Assembly: GCA_002077065.1 (NCBI GenBank)
Contig: NAJO01000013.1
Location: 124,001-188,000, forward strand
Length of the DNA stretch: 64,000 bases
From: Cryoendolithus antarcticus
Taxonomy: Eukaryota > Ascomycota > Dothideomycetes > Cladosporiales > Cladosporiaceae
Reading direction: 5' to 3'
The position numbers were made by a program, and so were the translations under genes. The notes under the pieces were generated by a model. The model did no database searches, was not told the origin of the DNA, and was given only the letters and a program-made list of their open reading frames with translations. Below, piece by piece: positions 21,539 through 32,865 of the stretch. Position 1 is the first letter of the stretch. Each line of letters begins with the position of its first letter.

Positions 21539-22164
21539 ATGTTAGAGACACGCAGCAAAAGCGCAGTAAGCATGTCATATACGATCGACGCGGTACACTC
21601 ATACTCACTCGCTCAGACTGGGCTTGCCGCCTCGAGGATCGTCTGCCGCTACCTCGAGCTCCCTCCTGAAATCCAGCTGGAGATACTGTCCTGCGCTCTT
21701 CTGCGAACGCGGACGATTGACATCACGCCAGCCGACAATGCGAAGACGCTCAATCGCAGGCAACGCCATGCTGCATTTCCGCCCCTCCTGCATGTTTGTC
21801 GCCTCATTCGCCACGATGCTCTGAAGCTTCACTTCTCCAACACATTCCGTGGCGACTGTACCTGGCGCGGCAAGCAGCGCGATATCGAAGACTGCGAGAA
21901 CCGACATCTCCTGCGCGCGTGGCCATACAGTATTCCACGAGCACAGGTCTTTCGTTGAAGCTCACAGTGGTCTGCAAGGCCACTCGCAGTCACGGCAAAT
22001 GGCAAAAGCGGATTTGTGAGGCGGACTGGCGCAAGAGGGTCTCACACTGCGTTTGCAAGGACGGAGTGGAGACTGTTCTGATCAATGTACCACGAAGTGG
22101 TGGGTCACCGAAGTACAGTGCCGTCTACTACGAGTCCGTCCAGATGCATAAACATGTGTCGTAA
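21539..22164 (+). pseudogene. F-box-like paralogue A, frameshifted
   Basis: The first frame (ATG at 21539 or 21572) has YLELPPEIQLEILSCALL, FPPLLHVCRLIRHDALKLHF and ends PYSIPRAQ followed by a quick stop at 21956-21958. The continuing protein-like sequence is in another frame: LSLKLTVVCKATRSHGKWQK to KYSAVYYESVQMHKHVS, with a stop at 22162-22164. Paralogues B and C have PKAQLSAMRW and PRAQLSAVRL at the same place, so the frame change falls exactly at a conserved block. No intron fits. It is best read as a one-lesion pseudogene, or a truncated protein of about 130 residues. The LPxELQLxIL motif resembles a minimal F-box. Confidence 0.5.
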
Positions 22165-22464
22165 GCTCAAATGAACCTGATGGGCAAGACATCTCCAGCA
22201 TAGCTAACGCTATCTGCAGCCTATCCTGGTCTGTCACTTACAGGGAAGACAACCTGACCGTACCAAGCATGAAGGAGAGTGTGGCAAACTAGGAGGAAAC
22301 ACATATGTACCTGCGCGACACAGTCAATGCGGCATTCTTGGCGGACTTCGCTTTGGCATGGACAACATAGCTTAAGGTAAATACCTACACCTCCTCTTCT
22401 GTGATTCGAAACTTGACGAGCGCAAAGTGGAACATCAGAGATCACCTTTGATGACATTGTAACA
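22165..22464. other. intergenic between F-box-like paralogues A and B
   Basis: Three hundred bases without a recognisable gene separate the first two tandem paralogues. Confidence 0.35.
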
Positions 22465-23119
22465 ATGGCGAGAAAGAAAAGTTACAGTATTGTATTCCGG
22501 ACCGCCACTTTATACCCATCACTTACCGCTCTGCAGCGTGATGCTTCCTGCATCGAGCTCTTCCGCTTCCTCGACCTCTCACCCGAACTGCAGCTCTTTG
22601 TGCTCGAAAACGCGATCGTAAAACATGCTCCAATCATTCTCGCGATCGATGCTTCCGCCCCGTGCTTTCCGACAGAGATTCGATATTCTGCGCTTCTGTC
22701 TCCATCGAGGGGTCTCACGCCAAGTGCGATGCGATGCGCTCAAGATTCATTTCAGTGAGAACACTCTCAGTGGCGATGGCACCGTAATGCCAACGTTTGG
22801 TCACAATCGTCGATTACTTGATCAGTGGCTGTGCCGCATTCCAAAGGCCCAGCTCTCTGCCATGCGATGGACCGTCATCTATTCTTGCAGGGCGAATCCG
22901 TGGTCTGACATACTCTTTCAAGTTGCCACAACGGAGAATGCGATCAGGTCTCATGTGTCTGCGCTTACCCACAGACTGAATGTCGTTCCGATCAGAGTGT
23001 CCAAGCGCATCGGGGTCGGCGTTGGGGCGCTACCAAAAGAGCGGGAGACTGAAATCTTCCGCCTGTACTTCATCGAGAAGCCCTCAGGGCGGGGAGGGTC
23101 TCAGGCAAGGGCATCATAG
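22465..23119 (+). pseudogene. F-box-like paralogue B, frameshifted
   Basis: Frame 1 from the ATG at 22465 has FRFLDLSPELQLFVLENAIV and runs to EIRYSALL. About 30 bases later the family sequence continues in another frame as RGVSRQVRCDALKIHFSENT, then WLCRIPKAQLSAMRW, and ends at 23119 after EIFRLYFIEKPSGRGG. Paralogue C reads CAALPPLLRVSSQIREEALK at the same position in one frame, so a single-base shift near 22700 in B is the simplest explanation. The second half is otherwise open for about 140 codons, so the lesion may be recent. The family role may be an F-box-like adaptor; no function is demonstrated. Confidence 0.5.
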
Positions 23120-23572
23120 CCCAGAGTAAGCCTAGAGACCACTGGAGAGGTGGTTCAAATGTACTTGAGTCAGCAGCAGCGGTCAAGTGCACTGGACTTC
23201 ATATCGGACTCGAGCTCGGCATCGACAGGGCCGGCCATGAGGGCCACAGCGGCAAAGAAAGGAAGACATTACACGGGCAATTGTTGCAAGATGGATCGTG
23301 GCCGGAATTAACATGGCAGTCGTGCAACATCGAGAAGCCAGCTCTGTACGCTCAACCGGTGGCGCAGTCCATGGTGGAGACAAGGACTGGTCATACACGA
23401 GGATACTGATAGGAGGCAATATTGACGCTGCAAGCCTCGGCGCAGGCAAGCCGCCCAGCAACCAGCAATTTCAATCCCTGCAAGCTCGCCTGTGCCACTT
23501 CACTCACTTCCAGCGTATATCAAGTTCAGTGTCAGCTCTAGTCTCCAGACAGATTCGCTTTCCACGAGGTTT
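23120..23572. other. intergenic between F-box-like paralogues B and C
   Basis: About 450 bp without a recognisable gene. The frames present have no similarity to the paralogues. Confidence 0.35.
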
Positions 23573-24142
23573 ATGAGCGATGTGCTGGATATGGAGTCCC
23601 CGATTGACGTCTTGCTTCCTCCATTGCCCCCGATCAAGGCCGTGCCAAGAAACGTGTTTCGATTCCTCGATTTGCCGACAGGATTACAGCTCACAATACT
23701 CCAACACGCAATTGTGGCAAGACGACCAATCCGCCTCATTGCTGACATAGAAGCTCTACGATTGAGCACCAGGAGCAGGTGTGCAGCCCTGCCACCGCTG
23801 CTTCGAGTTTCATCCCAGATTCGAGAGGAAGCACTGAAAATCCACTTCGGCCAGAATACCTTCATCGGTAATTGTAAAAGGGTCAGGACGTTGGGAGTCT
23901 GTGTGTTTCCCTGCGAGTGGATATGCTGCGTGCCGAGAGCGCAGCTCAGTGCGGTCCGCTTGATTACCTCGTACGCTGGCATGCATGGTGGAGAGTACTT
24001 TAAGAAAGCACTAGATCTTTATTGCTGAGCAACTATCCCTCACCTGGACTTCATCGCCGACGAATGCTACTATGATGTGGAAGATTGCTCTCCTCGGCGA
24101 GAGATTTCGTGGAAGTTGCTGCGGTCTGTCGAGCAGCCATGA
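23573..24142 (+). pseudogene. F-box-like paralogue C with premature in-frame stop
   Basis: From the ATG at 23573 the frame has FRFLDLPTGLQLTILQHAIV, ALPPLLRVSSQIREEALKIH, FGQNTFIGNC and CCVPRAQLSAVRL, then stops with TGA at 24026-24028. Reading in the same frame past this stop gives 37 further codons of protein-like sequence (HLDFIADECYYDVEDCSPRR) to a second stop at 24140-24142. This suggests that the TGA is a nonsense mutation near the C-terminus. The remaining 151-residue product might still fold. It is the best-preserved member of the tandem trio. Confidence 0.5.
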
Positions 24143-24747
24143 ATTCATTCGGTCCTCGATCTTATCAACGAAAAGGAAATGCAGTGTGTGAGCGTAGTAC
24201 AGAGCTGCTACACATGCAGCCCGCCAAATGTACCTTCTCCCATCACAGCTGCAATTGAATGCGGTAATACTCTAGAGGGCAGGTCCGACCGCATCAATAC
24301 TCCTGGTATTGCACTCTCTTTGCTATATGCACGGCGCGATACGCCTTCCCTCTCCAGTTCTGCGAAGTCGTTACTTTCTCTTCAGCAAGAGCAGCTTGTA
24401 TCAGTGGACCAAGATTCATATGGCTCCAAACATATATCATGAAAGCCGCCCTAAATTGCACTTGGCGATCATTTGGACGGCGGGGGTATGCTGGACAGAT
24501 GACCAGATTCGCCGAGTCGATCACGTACGAGCTACGTCGGCGAGAAGCGAAGAATGCGTTCTCGCATGTTGTGGTCAGCGCTGAGGAGCTACCGCGGGGT
24601 GGGGATTTGCAAGATGACCCTGGAGATGTCATGGAGGAGTGCTGGTGAATGTGGCGAAAGAGCCTGTGCGAAACGAACCAGCTTGGACAGTCTATAGTCC
24701 CCAACAAAGCTTTTACCAATTCCACCCTACCTCCGTTCCCCTCCCCA
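24143..24747. other. intergenic, F-box paralogue C to AIM21
   Basis: No recognised gene. A plus-strand frame ending at 24648 contains REAKNAFSHVVVSAEELPRG, which looks somewhat protein-like and could be a gene remnant, but I cannot connect it to exons or a family. Confidence 0.3.
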
Positions 24748-27700
24748 CTAGTCCGCACCCGTGCGTCCAACTTCCTCTCCATCTCTAATGACCGTACTCC
24801 CCTCTTCAGGCGCGATCGGCCTTTGCAGTCCCGCTCCAGTCACAGCCGTCACCTGTCCCTTCACCCCCTCATCCTTCGCGTGCAGCTCCTCAGCGCTGCC
24901 CGGCGCATCCTCAGCCTGGCCCAACGCCTCCCTCAACCCACCCTGCAGCTCCTGCTGCCGGCCCAGCGCAGCCTCCGAAACATCCGCATCAGGCTCATCC
25001 CCAGGATGTCCGATACTCTCCATCGTATGCGCCTTCGTCGCAGGCGTGCCAAGCGGATTCTCCCTCTCAGCAATTGGCGTCTCCGGACCGACAGACACCG
25101 GATTCGACGGCCCCGAGCTTGGCGAAACTTCCGGTTTCAAGGAAGCGGTCTCTGGCTCAGCTTCAGAGGAGGGTGGAGAGGCATTACTACTCGTTTGCGC
25201 GACGTTAGCGGCAATCGCTTTCTCCGCCTCCCTCTCAGCCGGCTTGCTGCGCGCTGCCTCCGCACCAGCAGATGGGACGAGAAGGGAGGAGGTTTCATCG
25301 ATGTGCCATAGAGTAATGGCGGGCGTAAGTGTGAATGTCACAGGCTTCGCATCGATCCTTGGCCCAGGCGCGGGTGAAGTCGAAGCCGCTGCTTTCCTGC
25401 GCGCAGGACCCTTTGCGCGACCTTTTCGGGCATCTGCTAGAGGTGCTTTCTCTGTCTCTTCGATAGCTTCAGGCTCTGGCTCGATGACCTTTGGCGGGGG
25501 ACCAGTAGGACCGAGCTGGATCTTGATGGCAAGGGTATTGATGAAGTCTGATTGCAGGTTGCCGAATTTGGCGCCTGCTGGGCGAGCGGGGACGGCGGGT
25601 TTGGCCTTTGGTGCGTCGCCTGTGCTGCCGGCAGAGATGGACTTTGCTAGTGAATCGCCCGTTTGTTCTGAGGCTGAAGTGCGGGCTGGGCGTGCTGGGA
25701 CCGTCGGCTTGGGTCGATCGGGGATGATGGGAGCTCTCGTCTTGGTAGGTGAAGTCGCCTTCGGTGCGCCGAGATCCAGTACCTCTCTTTGACGCGAGTC
25801 TTCCTGCTCAGGCGCGATATCAGTCGTGATGTCTTGCGCAAGTTTGCTGGCCCTAATCGGGCGTGACGGAATCTGTGGCTTCATGACCTGCGACAGTCCA
25901 GTCGTCGCCCGTGCATCTTTATCGGCATGCTGATGATACAGACCACCGGTCGTAGGCCTCTCTTCCGGCGGACTCTTGACCTCCTCTTCTTGCGGTCCGC
26001 TGACAGTAGTCTCTAGGTACATGCTGTTAGGGGTATCTTCCCAGATATCGCTGCTCGGAAAGCGATTGAGACCAGGGCGACCGGCATACTCATCAGCAAC
26101 ACCAGCCTTGAAGTGCGGCTTGGCGAAAGTCTTGTTATCACTCTCCATCGTCTCCGGATTCTGATCCTTGCGTGCCTGTTCCTGCTCCGGGCTCTCGAAC
26201 AGCGATGTCGTCGATCCGACCGCTTTCTCAGCCTCAGCACGCGCCTGCTGCTGTTGGGGCTCGGGTGTCTCGACATTGGCGGTGAATTGTAACGAAGCTG
26301 GGGTGTCTTCCCAAATGTCTTGACTTGGGAAATGATGCTGTGCCAGACCAGGCCGCTTCTTGACCTTGTCAGCCAGTCCAGCGGCTTTCTTCTGCTCCTC
26401 ACCTTCAGGGAAGAGCGGCTCGTACTCCTCGATCTCCTCGAGTGGCGTGCCAACACCAGATCCAAAGTGCTCGTCATGCGAGATGAAGCGATGTAGACCG
26501 TGCATGCCATGACCAGCGTGCATGCTGTTAGGTCGGCTTGACGGACGACTCAACGGCTGCAGGCTGCTTCTGCGGCTGCGCGACACGTCATCGGAATGAT
26601 CGATACGCTCTGCTTCAGGGCTGATAGCCGGCTGCAGCTGAGCGCTTCCAGGTCGCTTCATAACCTCATCGGAGGCCAGAATGGGTGTGCCGAAGCCTTC
26701 TTCGGTGTACAATCCGCCAGCATCCGCTGTGTTGCCCCCTCGAGGGCCAAGGTCGAGCTTGTTGTCCATCTCACCGCCGCCAGTTACCTTGTTACCTCGC
26801 TTTGAGATCGCATTCACGTGTATCACATTGTCATCTTCGCTATCGAGGGCGTTGCTGTTAAGGTCACGCGTGTTCACCTTTCGTAGTGGAGACTCGGGTA
26901 GAACGCCGCTAGATGAACGTTTTGGGCGTGGTTCTCCTGCTTGCGCGGGCTTTGGTGAGTTCATCCGTAAGTTGAATTCATCGCTAGCGACCCAGCCGAT
27001 CTCCTGAGGAGGTGTGCTAATGGGTGCTGGTGAGGTTCCTGAGTTGTTAGGTTAGTACGTGTATTGACTGTTAGGAACGAAGCGAACGAACCAAAGCCAA
27101 CATCCAAATTCTCCGCCACTAGACGATCAAGCTGTTCCTTGCTCAATGCCGTAGCAGGCCGAGGTGCCAACCCACCATATACATTGTATCCTTCCTTCGC
27201 AGCGAGCTCCGGGTGTTTCCTGATCCAGTCCTGTTCGAACTGATCACTTGGCTCTTGTCCCGGGTGTCCATGCAGACCATAGCTGTCCGGCGGCCCGAAC
27301 TCCTGCCTCGAGCTTCTCTTGCGGTTGTGATTCCGCGATGTTCCATCATTGAAGAACCCAATGCCGCCAGGGAACTGCTGAGCAAATGGCGATGGCGATG
27401 GCGCTTGTACGTCGCCAGCATTGCGGTACATGGGTACCTGCAAGCCGATTTCGGGTATGCCATGCTCGTGCTCTTCTTCTCCATGCACACTTTCCGGTCT
27501 CGGTGTTCCGCCGTGAAGACTCGTCGTCGATCGACTGAAGCTTTCCTTCGCGCGGAGAGGATGAGGTTCCCGCGATGGCACACGGCCAAGACCGAGTCGG
27601 TCATCCCTCGCGTCGCGACTGATCACGCGACGCAAGCTCGTCGACGAATCGGTCAATGCATTGTGCACATCGTCCTCGACTTGGGGCTTGCCTATTCCCG

Positions 27701-28160
27701 CTCTTGCGGCCTGGGACGAGTCAGTACGGGTGACCGTGCTGATCCTGTCTTTGGCAGTCGATTGAGGGACAGAAGCCGTGGGCTGCTGCATCGGCACATC
27801 CGCATGTCGGGTCTGTACCGTTGTCGAGTCTTTTGCTCCGACGCCGTGGGCTTCATCTGGAAGCTGGTCGAAGCTAGCGTATTCGTTCCCTTCTTGCCCA
27901 ATAAGAGGTAGGGCGGCCACACTGGGCGGGCGTCTTGGCAGCTCGGAAGCGGAAAGGTTGCTGTGCCCGTAGATCTTGCCGTTGCTCATGGCGGTAGGAG
28001 GCTCATTGAAGGGCGATCGGGTACTTGCGTTCCGATTTGGGGAGGGATCGGTCTTGCGGACTGGGCGAGGTGGTATGGGAGGAATGCTCTGCGCTACTGC
28101 TGTAGGCCCGCCTTGGCCTTGAGTGCGTTGCGGACGAGGTGGAATCATTGGTTGAGACAT
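24748..28160 (-). CDS. Aim21-like actin-patch protein
   Basis: Exons 28160-27092 and 27038-24748 on the minus strand give 1119 residues. The intron (53 nt) joins LDVGF-G to TSPAPISTPPQEIGWVASDE. The N-terminus has proline-rich SH3-ligand motifs (PMIPPRPQR, SIPPIPPRPVRKTD), and more occur in the middle (PIIPDRPKPTVPARPAR, PAVPARPAGAKFG). The segment KFGNLQSDFINTLAIKIQLG matches the conserved core of the Aim21 family. Most of the rest is low-complexity, disordered, Glu/Ser/Pro-rich sequence. In budding yeast Aim21 works with Tda2 at endocytic actin patches to regulate capping protein and barbed-end assembly. SH3-binding motifs here fit the same role. The frame is intact over 3.3 kb, in contrast to several neighbours. 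Confidence 0.85.
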
Positions 28161-29496
28161 TGGGTTTGTATGATATCGCTTCGCCGGGGAGAGGGTACTT
28201 TAGGATAGCTGCAGTCACTGTCAGCCTCCTAGACGTGTCTTCACTGCTACGCAGATCGCCCAGAGTACGCGTGATGGTTTGAGGTGAGATTTCGAGACGA
28301 CAAAGGTGTTCCATGCGGGTACTGCTAGCATCTAGAGTGCTAAGGTATGAGTCGTTTTACTTCGTTCAGACCGCCCTTCATCACATGCGGACGAAGTTCT
28401 CCCAACAGCTGTTCCGTCCCTGCAGGACTCCAATGCTGCTTTGATGCAGCTGGGGTTTGAGATAGGGAGCTTCTCCGGCTCAGCTTACATTTGGTGAATT
28501 CAAGGCGTCTCGAGGGCGGTATTCTGGAGTACAGTGATGAGACGCTTAAGCGGAAATGCTCTGGGTCAAGGTCAGGTGGGCAGCAGAGATGTATTAGCTA
28601 AAAGCCATGCAAAGACTTGCGTTCCTGGCATTGCGCATGACGAAGGGTTCAAGGCCGTTTCCTCGGTGGCGATCTGCACTAGCGGCCACAGCCACAGCAG
28701 GTTATCCAATGAGGGAAGACCTGATGTTTCTTGCGTCTTTTTCGTGCTCCATGCACACCTGAAACCTGATTGCGTGCGTGATTTTCTCGATGTTAAAAAC
28801 CGCGGAGGTCGTACGGCAAATCCACAGCATTCGTTGAGAGGTTCTCGCGGGTAATGAGCCTGGTAGCAAGTAAGTTGTACGCAGCATTAATGAACATGGA
28901 CAGCCACGATCACGCCTACCCCGCGCCGACCGCATTCGTGGCGCGCCACGAGGCCCACCCGAATGACCCGGCATCCGCGTCGAATTACTCGAGTCAGCTG
29001 AGCGTTCAGGTCTCGATCGAAACGCTCTCGTCATGAGGTCTGTTTAATCTTCAAGGGAGGGGACCGGCGGTCTGGTTTACAATGTTGTCTCGAGGTAACG
29101 CTGTCAATCGTGAAAGACCTTCTAGGCTAACGGAGAATAACTTGTTGAGTTGAGCATGGGGCAAAACCACGGAGTGAGGTCGAGATTGTCTCGAAGCGAG
29201 AGCAGAAGGCACGACTGAGCAGTACTACAACATGCCTTCCGCGCATCGAAATTATTGCAGTCACCGAGCCCTGACGACCTCCCCCCATCTCGACAGGCGG
29301 ACCATGCCTTTTGCAAACAGCTCGGCCGGGCATCGCCTGTGCCATGATCTCTAAGAGTTCAGCCTCACATACGACGGGATTACTCGTACGAGCATGTGTG
29401 TAACATCCGGGCTGATTTCAGATCTGCCCCTCAGCTTCTTCCACTTATAAGCCTGTTGAATACTTTCGTCCACTCCGCATACTGACTCGTCCAGCT
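28161..29496. other. gene-free stretch upstream of AIM21
   Basis: More than 1.3 kb without a recognised gene. It holds the AIM21 promoter and the upstream region of the methyltransferase gene. Short frames at 28534-28854 and 28854-29036 have no family resemblance. Confidence 0.4.
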
Positions 29497-30360
29497 ATGG
29501 CTATACTCACCAGCGGCATGCCGCTCGCTCAGAGGGTGGCTCTCATCAGCGAGAACGTCACGGGACCTCCAGGGGCTGAGATGCTGCGTCTCTCCAACAT
29601 GGCGAGCTGTGAGGAAGTCACTGTTCTCGACAACGCCTCTGGCGCCGGCATCCTAGTCTCTCATCTCATCGACCTCGCTGCGACCGCACCAGGCCTCCAG
29701 CTCCAGCGCCTCGTAGCCGGCGACTTAGACCCAGAAGCCATCCGCTACGTAAAGGAGAGACAGCAAGCCCAGCTCATGTCCAACCTAGCAAGCGACTGGA
29801 CCAGAGTAGAAATCTAAGGAATTGACCAACACAGCATCCCCTTCCCGGACGCGTCATTCACGCACGTCTTCGCCAACTTCGGCATCCTCTTCAGCTTTGA
29901 GGACGGCAAAGCGCTCTCCGAGACCTACCGCGTGCTCCAGACTGATGGCACAGCAGGCTTCACGACCTGGAAAGGCATTAAATGGTGGGCTGATCTCGCC
30001 AAACCAGCATTCGCCAAATACCTTCCAGATGCCCCAGGTCTGCCAGCGCCTGAAGACATCTTTCCATCGCCTGGATGGAAGGACCCAAATCTCATCTTGA
30101 AGAAGATGGACCAGGCTGGGTTTGTGGATGTCAAGGTCACGGAGTTCCACTTTGCGCCCAAGGTTGTACCCGAGGAGTTCTGCGAGGCAACTGCGGCGTT
30201 GGTGAAGTTGATTGCCAAGAGAGCTTGGTCAGAGGCAGACTTCAGGCGGTATGCTGGGGAACTTGAGGGAGCTATGTTGAGATGTTATCAGGATGACTTT
30301 GGGGAGGGGAAGAAACAAGTCAGGATGACGGCGTTGATCACGATCGGGAAGAAGAGGTGA
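29497..30360 (+). pseudogene. SAM-dependent methyltransferase with one in-frame TAA
   Basis: From the ATG at 29497 one continuous frame encodes about 286 residues but is broken by TAA at 29815-29817. Before the stop are the SAM-binding motif VTVLDNASGAGILVSHLID and the acidic loop VAGDLDPEA. After it come GIDQHSIPFPDASFTHVFAN, TYRVLQTDGTAGFTTWKGIKW and a C-terminal FHFAPKVVPEEFC region, ending at 30358-30360. Both sides are in the same frame and join seamlessly in a class I methyltransferase fold of the kind near secondary-metabolite and UbiE-like enzymes. No intron of plausible length could remove the stop. It is probably a recently inactivated gene; readthrough is the less likely alternative. 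The substrate is unknown. Confidence 0.6.
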
Positions 30361-31333
30361 TTGACTTCTGACATGGCATCGGGTCGAATGACGACGAGTG
30401 AGCCGGCGACTCCATGCTGCGACGTTTGGCGGAGAGATAGAATATCATATCTCAAATGCGACCAGCTTTGAACTCCGGTACCTGAACACAGCTGTCTCCC
30501 GCAGTACGGCACCGCACGTCCAGATTGAAAACATTGCAAGGTGCTCGATGTCACGATCTCTGTATCTCAATATCTCCATTGGGTGGCTCGAGCTCTGTAC
30601 AACACAGAACACAAGGATCTGAGCACAGGACACACAGACTTGAGGTAAGAGACATTCTGGAGGCCGACACACGATATGTCAACTCCTCTCCATATCAAGA
30701 GTATTGTTACCCAATATCCGCGTAAGAACAGTCAAATCCCGGAAGTATAGCCCCCGGGTCTCGGGCTACAAGGTCGCCTAGGAGCGGAACGGAGAGGCTA
30801 GGCCGTGTCCAACTCGTGTCACTTTTGCGGCTCTGCGCATTTTGCTCACTACGCACCTCAGGCCAGCATTTGCATATGGATTCAAAGTCCCCGTATCGGC
30901 CTGTATGCTTGCTTCGCTCTGACACGCGGACACGCCTCGCCCCAAGCCCGATCATTCCAGGACTAGTGGCTCACCCATCCAGCGATTCGGAGCTGCACAC
31001 GCTGCTCGCGAGGTAAACGTGCAGATACGAGGTTCGGCCTTCGCTATCATTATGAACGACTATAGAGCTGTTCGAACAGCTCTATAGTGCTAGCATGTGT
31101 CCACGACCTGCTGTCGCGTGGCAATTGGACTGCGTGTGAGCGTAAGGTCCCATGGGCTCGGTACCTGCACACCTCTTTCTTCTGTTTGAAGAGTGGTGGT
31201 TTGAGATAAGCGCCAGGTATGAGGCTGAAGCCCATGAGTACAGACTTATTAGCAGTAGTGGCAGCCTTCTCGCCGGGCTCGCTGCATCTTCTCACACCGC
31301 ACCAAGCTTCAAAGAGCAGCACATACGTCCGAA
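30361..31333. other. gene-free stretch with a 30-bp perfect palindrome
   Basis: No gene recognised. The stretch contains the palindrome listed separately at 31059-31088. Short frames on both strands have no protein-like composition. Confidence 0.4.
31059..31088. repeat. perfect 30-bp inverted repeat (palindrome)
   Basis: ACTATAGAGCTGTTC is followed immediately by its exact reverse complement, with no spacer. The next base pair on each side does not match. It could form a cruciform in DNA or a hairpin if transcribed. It lies 246 bp upstream of the amidoligase-like gene and could also be a dimer binding site. Confidence 0.9.
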
Positions 31334-32506
31334 ATGGCTGGCTTCTACTGTTTTGGAATCGAGCTGGAGATGGTTGCGACTCCGCGAGATGCCTCCGAAG
31401 CGGCACGCTACATGCGTGATGCCGGCACAGACGATCTGAAGTACCATCTCGAATACTACGACGAGTTGGTTTCAGCTATGTGACGACAAGGCCTCGCAGC
31501 GGTGGCAAGAATCTCGACTTACAAGCCTCCAAAAGGCTGGCAGGGATGGTTCATCACGTCCGATTCCTCGAATCTCAAAGATGAGCACGATGAGTTGTGG
31601 CGACCGCCGATCGGTATGAACGGTATCTTCCACCATAAACGTCTCTGGTGTTGACCACCAGATTAGTTCCACTTGAGACAGTCTCTGGCATATTAGAGAC
31701 CGTAGGAGAATATGGCAGAACCTGGCAAGAGCAAATCGAGTACTTCTGGATGGCGCAAAGCGCCATTTTCCACATTCCAGAGTCATCAACGACATGTGGG
31801 ACTCACGTCCACATCACACCCGGTCCTGCGAGGGAGTGGTCTCTCGACCAAGTCAAGCGTATTGCCATTGGGATCATCCGTTACAAAGATCAGATTCAGA
31901 GACTACTGCCGGCACACCGCAGGTCGACAAGCTCATACGATTCCAACAGTACATTTTCCAGCGTCTTCGAAGACGGCAGCGCTCCCGGCCAGAGGCATGC
32001 AAACAAGTACCTGCGTCGTAATTCCGACAGTACTGAGGATATCAGAGAAGTGTTCCGTAGACCAAGCCCTGCTCGCGCCTTCAATCTCTCTCGTCCCGCC
32101 CGAGTTGCCGCACTGGCTTATGAAATGAATCGCATGGCTGACATGGCGGCGATTGTCGGCGTCATTCAAGACGACAGACGTGCCCTATGGAACTTTGCAA
32201 ACCTGCTTCAGGACAAGAAGACGATCGAGTTCCGAGGGGGGAGAGGGCTCAGGGGTCCGCAAAGGACGAAATGGTGTATTGCGTTCGTTGTCGGCTTTGT
32301 TGATTTCCTGATGAGCATGGTATGTTTGGCTGACTGTGGTTTGTTTCCAACCTCATGATAAGGACTTCCAGGATGCCGACACACACGACGAGCCAGCAGA
32401 CGCAAATGTCAAGTGGTTGTACGCGGGGATACGCTGGCGTGCCCACGAGAATCGTTGTCGGGATCTTTCCTTAAACCACGAAATGTTCAACGAAACTATC
32501 CCGTGA
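31334..32506 (+). pseudogene. amidoligase-family (Amidoligase_2-like) gene with one in-frame TGA
   Basis: Proposed exons are 31334-31613, 31667-32319 and 32363-32506, 1077 nt in one reading frame. The only break is TGA at 31481-31483 (codon 50). N-terminal signatures are FGIELEMVATPRDAS and, past the stop, STYKPPKGWQGWFITSDSS. The 53-nt intron with a TTGAC branch site leads to VPLETVSGILETVG. Exon 2 has the hallmark CGTHVHITPG and WSLDQVKRIAIGIIRY, then FANLLQDKKTIEFRGGRG. These blocks match fungal amidoligases, a superfamily of ATP-grasp/glutamine-synthetase-like enzymes that form peptide or amide bonds, mostly of unknown substrate. The sequence on both sides of the TGA joins naturally, so nonsense mutation is the simplest reading. 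Confidence 0.55.
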
Positions 32507-32865
32507 GTGCCACCCTATTAGCAGTTGTTCGACACACGGAACTGCACTGTCGAGACTAATATATATAAGATATGCAGCTATGATGCGGCACCCACCGCAC
32601 TGACTCCCGACTTGCTGTTCATGCTGCTCAACAAACCAAAACGAGGCTATCAAAGCCTAGATCTCGACATTGTTGGGGGGAATATATGTCGTTGTACGGC
32701 GGATATGGGCACGGCCATGCCAAAATATGACAAAAACGGGGGATACTGCGGTCGCTGCGATGGTCGCTTGGGGGTTTCGCCATACGTACCGCTGTGATGC
32801 TGCAATCAAGAAAGAGTCCGAGAAGGTGCGTAAGGTTAAAGTTGGGATCGGCCAATACGGACCGA
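32507..32865. other. intergenic between convergent amidoligase-like and ACC-deaminase-like remnants
   Basis: About 360 bp. A purine-rich tract (GTTGGGGGGAATA) lies near 32670-32682. No gene is recognised. Confidence 0.35.

Noticed and set aside
24439..24648. Plus-strand frame with AKNAFSHVVVSAEELPRG
   Set aside because: Looks slightly protein-like, but there is no supported upstream exon, family or start context; kept only as a possible remnant.
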